NCBI RefSeq assembly: GCF_003202155.1
Contig: NZ_QFLI01000005.1
Coordinates: 248,001-312,000 of the forward strand
Length of the DNA stretch: 64,000 bases
Reading direction: 5' to 3'
From: Marinifilum breve
Lineage (GTDB): Bacteria > Bacteroidota > Bacteroidia > Bacteroidales > Marinifilaceae
Shown here: one piece after another, positions 7,927 to 16,888 of the stretch
Layout of the letters: each line of letters opens with the position of its first letter
Position numbering within the stretch: the first letter of the stretch is position 1
Notes under the pieces: generated by a model
What the model was told of the DNA's origin: nothing
The model's input: the letters and a program-made list of their open reading frames with translations, nothing else
The model's database searches: none
Translations under genes and position numbers: made by a program

Positions 7927-9786
7927 TTAAAACTGATAAGCTGTAATCAAATGACTCTTCTCATTAATCACAATTACATTATCAATATCATCAATTAAAT
8001 AACTTGGAGTCTTATCTGTCAATTCAATTTTGTAATCGACATTCCCTGACTTTTTATCAACTTTATAAATAAAATGTTTTTTACCAGTTTCTTCTTTTAC
8101 GGCACTTACAATAAACTGAGCATTTTTAGTCTTTTTCGAGTTATAGTATCGTTCGCGTGTAACTCTAAAAACATCATGACTCACACCTTTTGAATCCGTA
8201 ACTGCAAGTCCAATTACATCACTTTTTTGAACTTCAGCATCTCCAGTATCTTCATTTTCATCAATCAATTTTTCTCCATTTGCTAAGGTGCTTAATTTGT
8301 TAATATTTCCTATTGCACCATCTATATCAAAATCGATACCTGCAACAGCTAAACCAAATTGAGCAGCTCCTTTTACTCCTTTTATAGAAGATGCCGGTTT
8401 ATAGTATTGGGTATATTTTAATTCGCCACCTGAACCTAAAAGAGAAATGTGTTGAGGAGTTGTTAACAAATATCCTGCATTAGTAATATATTCAGCCTCT
8501 AGTGGAGTAGATTTTGAAACCTTCTCTAATTTAATTTCATCAGCAAACTGTTCAATATCTCCAGTTTTTAAATCGAATTTGTATCCTTTTTTATTCTCAA
8601 AAAGAATCACTTTTTTTTCTTTGGGATCAAAAGTTACTGCAGGAATTGCTCTAAATTTAACTGTCTTGTCCCAAACTTTTTTCCCATTTTCAAAATTCAA
8701 AATATTAGAATTTTCCGTTGAAATGTACATCATTCCTTTAGAGGTACTAACAGCATAGTAAACGTAACCATTTACACCTTGTTTCCATATTTTCTTCCCA
8801 TTCTTATCAAACAGATAAATATCTCCCTTCTTTTCTTCTTTACAAATGGCAAAATATCCTTTTTCATGTGGAATAACTTCATGAAGATTATCCACTTTTG
8901 CCTTTTTAGGCCATATTACCCCATTCGTTTCTGGATTAATAAGATTAAATCCATAGTTCTCAACTAGTATTAAATTACCTTCCTGATCCTTGATTACATC
9001 AACCAATTCTCCTTTTAACTTGAACTTACCTGGAGTAATGTCTTCTCCTGTTTTAGGATTCAGCACAATCAATTTTTTATGTTTGCGCACACCTACATAA
9101 ACACAATTATTAAGAGGTGAGTAAATTAAAGTTCTAACCGGTTTTTTCCATTCTTTCGACCATAAAAGTTCTCCTGTATTTAAATCTAGATCGAAGATCT
9201 TATTCTTTATACTCAATATAATACTCTCTTTCTTGGTGAAGAATGGACCTTGAGATATAATACTCGTGTCGATCCTTAATCCTAAAAATTTAAAAACCTT
9301 CCCAAGGTTGGTAATCCATTTCTTTTTCCAGGTTTTAAGATCAAAACTCATTAATGCCGTATCGTCTCCCCTCGACATCTCAAAAAGAATTAAATTCTTA
9401 TCTCTATGAATGCCATAACTTTGAACGCGAACACCATCCTTTTTTGTATCATATAGAATTTCTCCATTACTTGAATTAAGGATAACACCACTTTTTGCAA
9501 AATCCATATAGCATATTGGCAAGCCTTCAATTAATTTTAATGACTCTTTTACAGCGCCTCTCAATTCTGAATTATGCCATAAAGTCTTTCCTGTTTTGTT
9601 ATCAAGTGCTAATAATCCTTTTGTTCCTGAAGCCAATATGAATCCTTCGTTCGTTTGCTCAATCCAATTTACCTCCCCTAATGCTGAACGCAAATCTTGC
9701 TCCCAAATTTTATTTTGTCCATTAACAATAGAATTGCTTAAAAAAAACAACACCAAAATACCAATTGCGTGTTTCAATAATTTCAT
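7927..9786 (-). CDS. PQQ-like beta-propeller repeat protein, secreted
   Basis: The protein is 619 aa. It starts with a signal peptide (MKLLKHAIGILVLFFLSNSIVNGQ) and then has repeated units of the type LxxxTGKxLWxxxL, for example ALDNKTGKTLWHNSELRG, DLNTGELLWSKEWKK and FENGKKVWDK. These are typical of PQQ-binding-like or outer-membrane-BamB-like eight-blade propellers. No catalytic PQQ dehydrogenase residues were recognised. It is probably a periplasmic or outer-membrane scaffold or sensor protein of unknown partner. Hairpins mark the operon ends on both sides, so it is transcribed alone. Confidence 0.8.
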   Translation of the reverse strand: MKLLKHAIGILVLFFLSNSIVNGQNKIWEQDLRSALGEVNWIEQTNEGFILASGTKGLLALDNKTGKTLWHNSELRGAVKESLKLIEGLPICYMDFAKSGVILNSSNGEILYDTKKDGVRVQSYGIHRDKNLILFEMSRGDDTALMSFDLKTWKKKWITNLGKVFKFLGLRIDTSIISQGPFFTKKESIILSIKNKIFDLDLNTGELLWSKEWKKPVRTLIYSPLNNCVYVGVRKHKKLIVLNPKTGEDITPGKFKLKGELVDVIKDQEGNLILVENYGFNLINPETNGVIWPKKAKVDNLHEVIPHEKGYFAICKEEKKGDIYLFDKNGKKIWKQGVNGYVYYAVSTSKGMMYISTENSNILNFENGKKVWDKTVKFRAIPAVTFDPKEKKVILFENKKGYKFDLKTGDIEQFADEIKLEKVSKSTPLEAEYITNAGYLLTTPQHISLLGSGGELKYTQYYKPASSIKGVKGAAQFGLAVAGIDFDIDGAIGNINKLSTLANGEKLIDENEDTGDAEVQKSDVIGLAVTDSKGVSHDVFRVTRERYYNSKKTKNAQFIVSAVKEETGKKHFIYKVDKKSGNVDYKIELTDKTPSYLIDDIDNVIVINEKSHLITAYQF

Positions 9787-10007
9787 AGTTTAATTTTTAA
9801 TTAGATTCTTGATGTATAAAACTCTGAACTATGTTTATATAAAAGTAATAGTTTCAAACCTCCACACACCTGCATAATTGTTTATTAGGTTAATATTCAA
9901 AAGCAAACTTAATTGATTATTATTTAAATAACAATTTTTGATGTTTAATTAAAAACTAATCTTAAAAGCTAAAGTATTCCTCTGGATTTAAAAGCTCTAT
10001 ATTCCAA

Positions 10008-10041
10008 TAAAAACAAAAAAAAGCAGGCTATAAACCTGCTT
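10008..10041 (-). terminator. terminator of the BFN-UVR gene
   Basis: On the minus strand AAGCAGG (10035-10041 complement) pairs with CCTGCTT (10021-10027 complement) and is followed by a run of eight or more T and then GTTTTT. Confidence 0.85.
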
Positions 10042-10066
10042 TCCTTTTAATATTTTCATTAGCTAA

Positions 10067-10672
10067 CTACTCTCCTCTTTTATCAAGCTCATCTCTTATT
10101 AAAGATGCTTTTTCGTAGTCCTCATCCCGAATGGCATCATCTAGCATCCCTTGCAATTGAGCAATAGAATAATCACTAAACTCACCACTGCTTGAACTTG
10201 TTTCACTCGAACTAAATTCAGCAGTTGGTGCTGTAATGGTTGGCTCTTGAGGTTCACCCTCTATTGATAAAACGATTCCCGCTTTCTCAATAATTTCATC
10301 TGTTGTATAAATTGGACATTTAAATCGAAGTGCAATGGCAACTGCATCCGAGGTTCTGGAATCGATACGAATGCGATTGCTTCCTTTTTCACAAATTAAC
10401 TCCGAATAGAATATTCCTTCTTCTAATCGATATATATTAACCTCGGTAACATTTACAGAAAAAGCCTCAGCAAAACTTTTAAACAAGTCGTGAGTTAAAG
10501 GCCTTGGTGGATCTAATTCCTCAAGTTGAATGGCTATAGATTGCGCCTCAACTCCTCCAATAATAATGGGAATACGTCTATCGCCATCTTCTTCAGATAA
10601 GACCAAGGCATATGCTCCAGTTTGTGTCTGACTATATGACAATCCAAGAACGTTTAATTTTATTTTACCCAT
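10067..10672 (-). CDS. bifunctional nuclease (BFN/DUF151) domain protein with C-terminal UVR motif
   Basis: The protein is 201 aa. Residues 1-135 form the BFN domain (VLSEEDGDRRIPIIIGGVEAQSIA, SRTSDAVAIALRFKCPIY), a fold tied to nuclease activity in a plant homologue and to light- or redox-linked regulation elsewhere. A Ser/Thr-rich linker at about 145-165 precedes a UVR motif at 168-200 (IAQLQGMLDDAIRDEDYEKASLIRDELDKR), the coiled-coil motif known from UvrB/UvrC, McsA and ClpC that mediates protein contacts. This fusion is common in Bacteroidota. The gene is monocistronic, with a -7 element 31-38 bp upstream and its own terminator. The physiological role is not established. Confidence 0.9.
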   Translation of the reverse strand: MGKIKLNVLGLSYSQTQTGAYALVLSEEDGDRRIPIIIGGVEAQSIAIQLEELDPPRPLTHDLFKSFAEAFSVNVTEVNIYRLEEGIFYSELICEKGSNRIRIDSRTSDAVAIALRFKCPIYTTDEIIEKAGIVLSIEGEPQEPTITAPTAEFSSSETSSSSGEFSDYSIAQLQGMLDDAIRDEDYEKASLIRDELDKRGE

Positions 10673-10702
10673 AGGTTTTACAAATTTCCATCTTTATGGA
10701 AG

Positions 10703-10710
10703 CAAATATA
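10703..10710 (-). promoter_or_regulatory. candidate -7 element for the BFN-UVR gene
   Basis: On the minus strand this reads TATATTTG, an exact match to TAnnTTTG, 31 bp before the ATG. The nearest upstream TTG is 23 bp away, slightly too far. Confidence 0.45.
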
Positions 10711-11022
10711 ATAATTGTTTTGAAGCTTATTAACAATAAAGGGAAACAAGACTTCTTATTTATTTGCATTCCTCAATTCCTCAAATTAAAATCGATACAA
10801 ACACCGATTATACTTTCACCTAAAAAACTACTTGAATACTTTATTCCAATTATTCAATAGCCTCCTTAAATGTATTACATGAAGATACAATTATTAGCCT
10901 ACATAATCCAAACCTGAATCAGGAAACTTTGTACATTTGCAAGGATTTCACAGCCCATTTTGTAAATGAGACAATTAACAAAGAAAAAAAACGGTAAAAA
11001 ACTGCTTTTCCATCCTTAAAAC
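10711..11022. other. intergenic stretch without recognised features
   Basis: This AT-rich region lies between the divergent BFN-UVR and rplU promoters. No ORF of note, repeat or RNA gene was seen. Confidence 0.5.
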
Positions 11023-11053
11023 TTTGTTTATCAATTATTCTTTTCTATTTTTG
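11023..11053 (+). promoter_or_regulatory. promoter of rplU-rpmA
   Basis: TTTG at 11023-11026 and TATTTTTG at 11046-11053 are separated by exactly 19 bp, an ideal Bacteroidota housekeeping promoter. It predicts a leader of about 90 nt before rplU. Confidence 0.8.
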
Positions 11054-11059
11054 CAATCC

Positions 11060-11150
11060 GAAAAATAATTTTCTTCGGGGGTTCACCAAGAGGAATAACT
11101 TGATTAGCAGGTTGCCCACCCCCTGGAACAAACCGTAAAATTGTATTAAA
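11060..11150 (+). promoter_or_regulatory. 5' leader of rplU, candidate ribosomal-protein leader RNA
   Basis: The roughly 90-nt leader contains a G-rich block GGGGGT (11077-11082) that can pair with ACCCCC (11118-11123), enclosing a 35-nt loop region with a further possible small stem. In an AT-rich genome this GC-rich pairing stands out. Autogenous control of the L21 operon through its leader is known in some bacteria, so this is a reasonable candidate. No named RNA family could be assigned. Confidence 0.4.
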
Positions 11151-11462
11151 ATGTACGCAATTGTAGAAATCGCGGGTCAGCAATTTAAAGTTGAAAAAGA
11201 CCAGAAGATTTTCGTTCACAGATTAGAAGCTGAAGAAGGTGGACAAGTTGAGTTCGCTAAAGTTCTTTTAGTTGATAACGAAGGTGAAATTGCAGTTGGT
11301 GCTCCTGCTATTGAAGGTGCTAAAGTAACTGCAAAAGTTTTATCACACATGAAAGGTGATAAGGTAAAAGTATTCAAAAAGAAAAGAAGAAAAGGATACA
11401 AAAAACTGAACGGTCACCGTCAGTACCTATCACAAATTCAAATTGAAGAAATTGTAGCTTAA
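11151..11462 (+). CDS. rplU: 50S ribosomal protein L21
   Basis: Ribosomal protein bL21 binds 23S rRNA in the large subunit. At 103 aa it has standard length. The N-terminus [25 protein letters not shown] and the C-terminal [19 protein letters not shown] segment are characteristic. It is first in an operon with rpmA, 19 bp apart, transcribed from a strong promoter through a structured leader. Confidence 0.98.
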   Translation: MYAIVEIAGQQFKVEKDQKIFVHRLEAEEGGQVEFAKVLLVDNEGEIAVGAPAIEGAKVTAKVLSHMKGDKVKVFKKKRRKGYKKLNGHRQYLSQIQIEEIVA

Positions 11463-11481
11463 TCCTTAAAAATATTACAAA

Positions 11482-11742
11482 ATGGCACATAAAAAAGGAG
11501 TTGGTAGCTCGAAGAATGGTAGAGAATCGGAAAGTAAACGATTAGGAGTTAAAATTTACGGCGGACAATTTGCACAAGCTGGAAATATTCTTGTACGCCA
11601 GAGAGGAACTAAGCATAATCCAGGTGAGAATGTAGGTTGTGGTAAAGATCACACTCTATTTGCACTTGTTGATGGAACTGTTGTTTTCAAAAAGAAAAGA
11701 GACAACAAATCTTACGTTTCTATTGAACCTCTTGCTGAATAG
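11482..11742 (+). CDS. rpmA: 50S ribosomal protein L27
   Basis: Ribosomal protein bL27 reaches toward the peptidyl-transferase centre with its flexible N-terminus. The 86-aa sequence begins [24 protein letters not shown] and contains [24 protein letters not shown], the family hallmark. There is no cleavable N-terminal extension of the kind seen in Firmicutes. It is the second gene of the rplU operon and is followed by a terminator. Confidence 0.98.
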   Translation: MAHKKGVGSSKNGRESESKRLGVKIYGGQFAQAGNILVRQRGTKHNPGENVGCGKDHTLFALVDGTVVFKKKRDNKSYVSIEPLAE

Positions 11743-11764
11743 TTAATTCAGTATTAAAATATTT

Positions 11765-11811
11765 AAATCTCCTGCTTTATCAAGGTATAAAGACAGGAGA
11801 TTTTTTTATTT
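11765..11811 (+). terminator. terminator after rpmA
   Basis: AAATCTCCTG (11765-11774) pairs with CAGGAGATTT (11794-11803), with a second inner stem CTTTAT/ATAAAG, and is followed by T-rich sequence. Confidence 0.9.
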
Positions 11812-11859
11812 TTACACTTTCATAAAAATCAGGGAATAATCATCATCAAAAGAAAATAG

Positions 11860-13134
11860 ATGCTAAGCCTAAAATATTTACAGGAAAATCAAGAGGAAGC
11901 CATTAAGGCTTTAGAGATCAAAAATTTCGATGCAAGAGAAATTATCGGAAAAATTATTGATCTTGATGAGAACAGAAAAGCGACCCAAGCGGAACAAGAT
12001 GCAACTCAAGCAGAAATGAACAGCTTGTCGAAAGAGATTGGTATGCTTTTTAAGAGTGGAAAGGCTGAAGAAGCTAATGCAGCAAAAACTAAAACCGGTG
12101 AGTTGAAAAACTCCATTGCTGAATTAAACTCCAAGCAAACTTCCATTGTTGAAGAATTAAACAATTTGCTATTGCAGATTCCAAACATTCCTCATTCATC
12201 GGTTCCTGCAGGTAAAGGCGAAGAAGATAACGTAATCGAAAAGACAATTGGTGAAGCTCCAACTTTAGCTCCTGATGCAATTCCTCACTGGGAATTGGCA
12301 AAAAAATACAACTTGATCGATTTCGATTTAGGTGTGAAGATTACTGGTGCAGGTTTCCCTCTTTATCGTGGTAAAGGTGCTATTCTTCAAAGAGCTTTAA
12401 TCAATTTCTTCTTGGATGAAAACCGCAAGGCAGGATACGAAGAAGTAATTCCTCCATTGGTTGTAAACGAAGATTCAGGATACGGTACAGGTCAATTACC
12501 TGATAAGGAAGGGCAAATGTACCATGTTACAGAAGATAATTTGTATTTGATTCCAACTGCTGAGGTTCCGGTTACAAACATTTATCGTGATGTAATTCTA
12601 AAAGGAGAAGATTTTCCAGTTAAGAACACTGCTTACTCTGCTTGTTTTAGAAGAGAAGCAGGTTCGTACGGAAAGGATGTTCGTGGTTTGAACCGCTTGC
12701 ACCAATTCGATAAAGTTGAAATTGTACAATTGCAACATCCTGAAAAATCATACGAAGCATTAGAAGGCATGGTAAATCATGTTGAAAGCATTATTCAAAA
12801 ATTAGAATTACCATATCGTTTGTTGCGTTTGTGTGGTGGCGATACAAGCTTTACCGCTGCTTTAACTTTTGATTTTGAAGTGTATTCAGCAGCTCAGGAT
12901 AAATGGTTAGAGGTTAGCTCGGTTTCTAACTTTGAATCATATCAGGCAAATCGCTTGAAGTTAAGATTTAAGGATAAAGACATGAAAAAACCACAATTGG
13001 CTCATACATTAAATGGTAGTGCTTTGGCTTTACCTAGAATTGTAGCAGCTTTATTGGAAAATCACCAAACACCAGAAGGAATTAAAATTCCTAAAGCACT
13101 GGTTCCTTACACAGGATTTGACATGATCGACTAA
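11860..13134 (+). CDS. serS: serine--tRNA ligase
   Basis: SerRS is a class II synthetase that charges tRNA-Ser. The 424-aa protein has an N-terminal coiled-coil arm (about residues 30-105), which contacts the tRNA long variable arm. The catalytic domain shows motif 2 (ACFRREAGSYGKDVRGLNRLHQFDKVE) and motif 3 (LNGSALALPRIVAALLENHQ). The TAEVPVTN serine-binding motif is also visible. It is monocistronic, with terminators before and after. Confidence 0.98.
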   Translation: MLSLKYLQENQEEAIKALEIKNFDAREIIGKIIDLDENRKATQAEQDATQAEMNSLSKEIGMLFKSGKAEEANAAKTKTGELKNSIAELNSKQTSIVEELNNLLLQIPNIPHSSVPAGKGEEDNVIEKTIGEAPTLAPDAIPHWELAKKYNLIDFDLGVKITGAGFPLYRGKGAILQRALINFFLDENRKAGYEEVIPPLVVNEDSGYGTGQLPDKEGQMYHVTEDNLYLIPTAEVPVTNIYRDVILKGEDFPVKNTAYSACFRREAGSYGKDVRGLNRLHQFDKVEIVQLQHPEKSYEALEGMVNHVESIIQKLELPYRLLRLCGGDTSFTAALTFDFEVYSAAQDKWLEVSSVSNFESYQANRLKLRFKDKDMKKPQLAHTLNGSALALPRIVAALLENHQTPEGIKIPKALVPYTGFDMID

Positions 13135-13155
13135 TCGATTATCAAAATATTTGCT

Positions 13156-13192
13156 AAAGCCCGAACATTAAAGTCGGGCTTTTTTTTATTTT
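13156..13192 (+). terminator. terminator after serS
   Basis: AAAGCCCGA (13156-13164) pairs with TCGGGCTTT (13174-13182), followed by TTTTTATTTTT. Confidence 0.9.
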
Positions 13193-13221
13193 TATGGTGC
13201 TGAATCAATAAAAATTTCATT

Positions 13222-15036
13222 TTGAAAAAGATACTAACAAGCATATTACTGATTTCACTGCTATCTACGTGCCTTTCTACGTTTGGTCAATTAAACATTC
13301 AATCTGGAAGTCAGTTGGCATTTAAATATTTTCGCGACAAAGAATACAAACCTGCTTCTACCCTATTCTACGATTTGTATGATTTTACAAAATCAAAAAC
13401 TTATTACAACTACTATGTAGATTGCCTACTTGCATTGGAAGAATTTAAGGATGCCGAAAGTTTTGTAAAAAAACAGGTACGAAAGAATCCAAATGACAAC
13501 AGTTTCATTATTAGTTTGGGGTATGTCTATAAAAAATGGAATCAGGAAGAAGAAGCTATCAAGCAATACAATAAAGCACTGCAAAAACTAAAGCCCATTA
13601 AGGTTGATATTAATGGCATTGCCAATGCATTTATTTCCAAACGTGAGTATGAGTTTGCTGCCAAAGCCTACGAAAGAGGACGAGAACTGTTAAAGCAACC
13701 ACACCTTTATCATATCGAATTGGGGAACATCCACCTCTATCAAAGAGATTTTGAAAAAATGGTTGCGGAATTTCTAATTGGCGTATCCATTGATCCAACC
13801 AAAGTTAATACTGTACAAAATCGACTTCAATCTGCACTTGCTCAGGATATAGATTCCAGTCTTGATCCGATTATCAAAAATCAGCTTTTGAATAAAATGC
13901 AGACAGAACCAGACAATTTTGCTTTAAAAGAATTATTGCAATGGTACTTTATGCAGAAAAAACAGTTTAAACCAGCTTTGGCACAAGCAAGATCTATTGA
14001 CCTGATAAAGAAAGAAGATGGTTTTCGAATAATGTCTTTAGCTCATACAGCAAGAACAAATAAAGATTTCGAAACAGCCTTGGAAGCTTTTCAATTCGTT
14101 ATTGATAAAGGCGCCGAAGCTTCAAACTATTTTAAGGCCAAAACGGAACATTTAGAAACCAAATTTTTACAATTAAAAGAAGCCAAAAACAGTTCGCAGG
14201 AACAATGGGAAAACCTGGCTTCGTTATACGACGATTTCTTAGGCCAAGAAAAAAACATTGGGCAAACCAGCAGGGCTATCGTTAGACATGCTCACATATT
14301 ATCGGCTTACCTAAACAAAAATGGTGAAGCAATTGAAAAACTTGAAGGCATTCTAAAAAACCGCAATATTCATCCACAATTTAAGTCCGAAATTAAAATG
14401 GAATTGGCAGATATTAAATTGTTTACCGATGAAAAGTGGGATGCAATTCTACTCTATTCTCAGATTGAAAAAGCAAATAAAAACAATAACATAGGCTATG
14501 AGGCTAAGTTTAAAAAAGCGAAGGTTTCCTATTATATGGGCGAACTGAAATGGGCAAAAGCTCAATTGGACGCACTTAAAGGTAGTACCTCTAAATTAAT
14601 TGCCAATGATGCAATAGCTTTATCGCAATTAATTAGTGATAACACTACCTTGGATACTAGTTATACGGCCATGAAAACCTATGCTGAAGCCGAGTTTTTA
14701 ATCCTACAAAAAAAGGAAGATGAAGCCTTAAACAAATTGGATGAGTTGATAAGAAACCAACCTGCCCATAGTTTAATCGACGAAGTGTATTTTAAAAAAT
14801 ATGAAATCTATTTGCGACAGAATAAACTAAGTGAAGCACTGGAGAATCTTGAAAAAATAATTACTGATCATCCCTGGGATTCAATTGCGGATAAAGCTTT
14901 ATTCCGAAAAGGAAAACTGCTTGAAAAAATGCAAAATTCAACAGCAGCTTTAGATTGTTACAAATCAATTATTACAGATTATCCGGATAGTATTTTCTCG
15001 GTTGAAGCCAGAAAAAAGGTTAATGCTTTGCGATAG
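13222..15036 (+). CDS. secreted tetratricopeptide repeat protein
   Basis: The protein is 604 aa. It starts at a TTG codon and has a signal peptide (MKKILTSILLISLLSTCLSTFGQ). The rest is helical and contains TPR-like units, for example NSFIISLGYVYKKWNQEEEAIKQYNKALQKL near residue 95 and PWDSIADKALFRKGKLLEKMQNSTAALDCYKSII near the C-terminus. TPR proteins act as scaffolds for protein complexes; here an export signal suggests a periplasmic or outer-membrane role. The TTG start is the only one that gives a complete signal peptide. A DUF4286 gene follows after 38 bp. Confidence 0.8.
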   Translation: MKKILTSILLISLLSTCLSTFGQLNIQSGSQLAFKYFRDKEYKPASTLFYDLYDFTKSKTYYNYYVDCLLALEEFKDAESFVKKQVRKNPNDNSFIISLGYVYKKWNQEEEAIKQYNKALQKLKPIKVDINGIANAFISKREYEFAAKAYERGRELLKQPHLYHIELGNIHLYQRDFEKMVAEFLIGVSIDPTKVNTVQNRLQSALAQDIDSSLDPIIKNQLLNKMQTEPDNFALKELLQWYFMQKKQFKPALAQARSIDLIKKEDGFRIMSLAHTARTNKDFETALEAFQFVIDKGAEASNYFKAKTEHLETKFLQLKEAKNSSQEQWENLASLYDDFLGQEKNIGQTSRAIVRHAHILSAYLNKNGEAIEKLEGILKNRNIHPQFKSEIKMELADIKLFTDEKWDAILLYSQIEKANKNNNIGYEAKFKKAKVSYYMGELKWAKAQLDALKGSTSKLIANDAIALSQLISDNTTLDTSYTAMKTYAEAEFLILQKKEDEALNKLDELIRNQPAHSLIDEVYFKKYEIYLRQNKLSEALENLEKIITDHPWDSIADKALFRKGKLLEKMQNSTAALDCYKSIITDYPDSIFSVEARKKVNALR

Positions 15037-15043
15037 ATTTTTA

Positions 15044-15051
15044 TAAATTTG
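15044..15051 (+). promoter_or_regulatory. candidate -7 element for the DUF4286 gene
   Basis: TAAATTTG matches TAnnTTTG and lies 23 bp before the ATG at 15075. No -33 TTG is at the right distance. Confidence 0.35.
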
Positions 15052-15074
15052 CGCGACTTTTAAAGATATACGAT

Positions 15075-15377
15075 ATGTTATTATACAATACAAGCTATTT
15101 GCTTGAACAGGAACTAGAGGGTGTTTTTGTGGAATGGATGAAAACTAAATTCATTCCTCTTCTAAAAGAAACAGGTACTTTCTCGAACAACTATTTTTGC
15201 AAAGTAATGGTTGCACAAGAAGATGGTGGAATGACTTATTCATTGCAACTTTTATTCAAAACTCGCGAGCAGCTGGAAAAATACATTAATAGTTTTGAGC
15301 CAAGAACCAAAGCAGTTTTTAATGCCAGATTTCAAAACCAGGTAATCACATTTTCTTCACTTTTGCAAGAAGTTTAA
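15075..15377 (+). CDS. DUF4286 family protein
   Basis: A 100-aa cytoplasmic protein beginning MLLYNTSYLLEQELEGVFVEWMKTKFIPLLKETGTF. The pattern of a short alpha/beta protein with Y-x-x-x-F/W-L near the start and FNxRFxNxVxxFSxLL at the end fits the DUF4286 family found across Bacteroidota. Its function is not known. It lies 10 bp upstream of an EamA-family transporter gene and probably shares its transcript together with ruvC. Confidence 0.8.
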   Translation: MLLYNTSYLLEQELEGVFVEWMKTKFIPLLKETGTFSNNYFCKVMVAQEDGGMTYSLQLLFKTREQLEKYINSFEPRTKAVFNARFQNQVITFSSLLQEV

Positions 15378-15387
15378 TTCGAATTCA

Positions 15388-16281
15388 TTGAATCAGCAAA
15401 AAAGGGCATATACTTTCGCATTACTGGCAATTTTATGCTGGTCTACAGTAGCAACGGCATTTAAAATTGCTCTAGGTGGTATGGACTTTCTGCACTTGCT
15501 TTTGATTTCATCAGGTACGGCTCTTATTTTTCTATCTGTTTTATTGGTGCTAAAAAATCAACTCTCAAACAGTTTTAAGGTAAGTAAAAAGCATTATTTC
15601 AGCTCAGCTATTTTAGGCTTATTAAATCCGTTTTTATACTACCTGGTTTTACTGAAGGCCTATGCCATTTTACCTGCCCAATTTGCAATGAGCTTAAATT
15701 ATATCTGGCCAATTACTTTGGTACTGCTTTCCATTCCTTTGTTAAAACAGAAAATAGGAATTAAAAGTATTCTATGCATACTGGTCAGTTTTACTGGAGT
15801 GGTGGTAATTGCTAACAAAGGCTCATTTGCTTCATTGCAAATGCCAGATCCTTTCGGGGTATTATTGGCCGTTGGAAGTTCGATTTTCTGGGCTTTGTAT
15901 TGGATTTATAATGTAAGAGATAAGCGAGAAGAAGTTGCCAAGCTATTCTTGAACTTCATTTTTGGATTCATTTACATTACACTAACCATAGCCCTGTTTT
16001 CTAATTTCACACTTCCTGATACCAAACCTTTATTGGCTGGTATTTACATTGGAATTGTTGAATGTGGAATTGCATATGTACTTTGGCTGAAAGCCATGAA
16101 ACTGACCAGTTCAACCGATAAAATTAGTCACTTGGTTTTCTTGAGTCCCTTTGCCTCATTAATATTTATTAATCTGATTCTCGGAGAATCTATCTATCTT
16201 AGTACACTGGCAGGCTTGGTTCTTATTATAGCTGGAATTGTGCTGCAAAAATTTGTTCAAAAATCCAATTCAATTGAGTAA
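15388..16281 (+). CDS. EamA/DMT-family membrane transporter
   Basis: The protein is 297 aa with about ten hydrophobic segments arranged as two EamA halves, the drug/metabolite transporter fold. Signature segments are LLAILCWSTVATAFKIAL near the start and LKAMKLTSSTDKISHLVFLSPFASLIFINLILGE in the second half. Such proteins export metabolites or amino acids; the substrate here cannot be inferred. The start is a TTG codon 10 bp after the DUF4286 stop. Its 3' end overlaps the likely start of ruvC by eight bases. Confidence 0.88.
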   Translation: MNQQKRAYTFALLAILCWSTVATAFKIALGGMDFLHLLLISSGTALIFLSVLLVLKNQLSNSFKVSKKHYFSSAILGLLNPFLYYLVLLKAYAILPAQFAMSLNYIWPITLVLLSIPLLKQKIGIKSILCILVSFTGVVVIANKGSFASLQMPDPFGVLLAVGSSIFWALYWIYNVRDKREEVAKLFLNFIFGFIYITLTIALFSNFTLPDTKPLLAGIYIGIVECGIAYVLWLKAMKLTSSTDKISHLVFLSPFASLIFINLILGESIYLSTLAGLVLIIAGIVLQKFVQKSNSIE

Positions 16282-16828
16282 CGACAGAATTATTATGGGA
16301 ATTGATCCGGGAACCAATTTAATGGGATACGGATTAATCAGAGTGGTAAACAGAAAACCTGAAATTATGGTTTCGGGGGTTCTCGATTTGAAAAAAATCA
16401 GCGATCCATATATTAAACTTCAAAAGATTTTTCAGAGAACACTGCAAGTCATAGATGAATATCATCCCGATGAATTGGCAATTGAATCTCAATTTTTTGG
16501 CAAAAATATTCAGTCGATGTTGAAATTGGGTCGTGCACAAGGAGTAGCCATTGCTGCCGCTTTGCAACGCAATATCCCAATTTTTGAATATGCTCCTCGT
16601 AAAATTAAATTGGCAATTACAGGTACAGGAACTGCATCAAAGGAACAATTGGCAGTTATTCTTCAGCGTTATTTTAAGATGAAAGATTTTCCTCAAAATC
16701 CTGATGAATCGGATGCCATTGCAATTGCTCTTTGTCACTTTTTTCAGGATAATGCATTGGTAACGGCGAAAAAATCCAGTTCATGGGCCGATTTTGTAAA
16801 AAACAATCCGAATCGAGTAAAAAAATAA
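16274..16828 (+). CDS. ruvC: crossover junction endodeoxyribonuclease RuvC
   Basis: RuvC is the dimeric resolvase that cleaves Holliday junctions in concert with RuvAB. The N-terminal strand GIDPGTNLMGYGLI carries the first catalytic Asp, IESQFFGKN the Glu, and NPDESDAIAIALCH the last two acidic residues. The frame is open from a TTG at 16238, but that start would add a stretch antiparallel to the family. The TTG at 16274 gives MSNDRIIMGIDPGT, the usual N-terminal length, and overlaps the upstream transporter stop, suggesting translational coupling. An ATG at 16295 would remove most of the first strand. Confidence 0.93.
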   Translation: MSNDRIIMGIDPGTNLMGYGLIRVVNRKPEIMVSGVLDLKKISDPYIKLQKIFQRTLQVIDEYHPDELAIESQFFGKNIQSMLKLGRAQGVAIAAALQRNIPIFEYAPRKIKLAITGTGTASKEQLAVILQRYFKMKDFPQNPDESDAIAIALCHFFQDNALVTAKKSSSWADFVKNNPNRVKK

Positions 16829-16840
16829 ATACACCAAACG

Positions 16841-16867
16841 AAAAAAGCCGCTCAAAAAAGCGACTTT
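16841..16867. terminator. bidirectional terminator between ruvC and the HIT gene
   Basis: AAAGCCGCT (16844-16852) pairs with AGCGACTTT (16859-16867) with one wobble pair. On the minus strand the stem runs into TTTTTT, suiting the HIT-protein gene. Confidence 0.75.
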
Positions 16868-16888
16868 CCTATATATTAAGATATTCTC

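Noticed and set aside
16238-16273. Longer RuvC start at 16238
   Set aside because: The extra residues are the shifted frame of the transporter gene; the TTG at 16274 gives the normal RuvC N-terminus.
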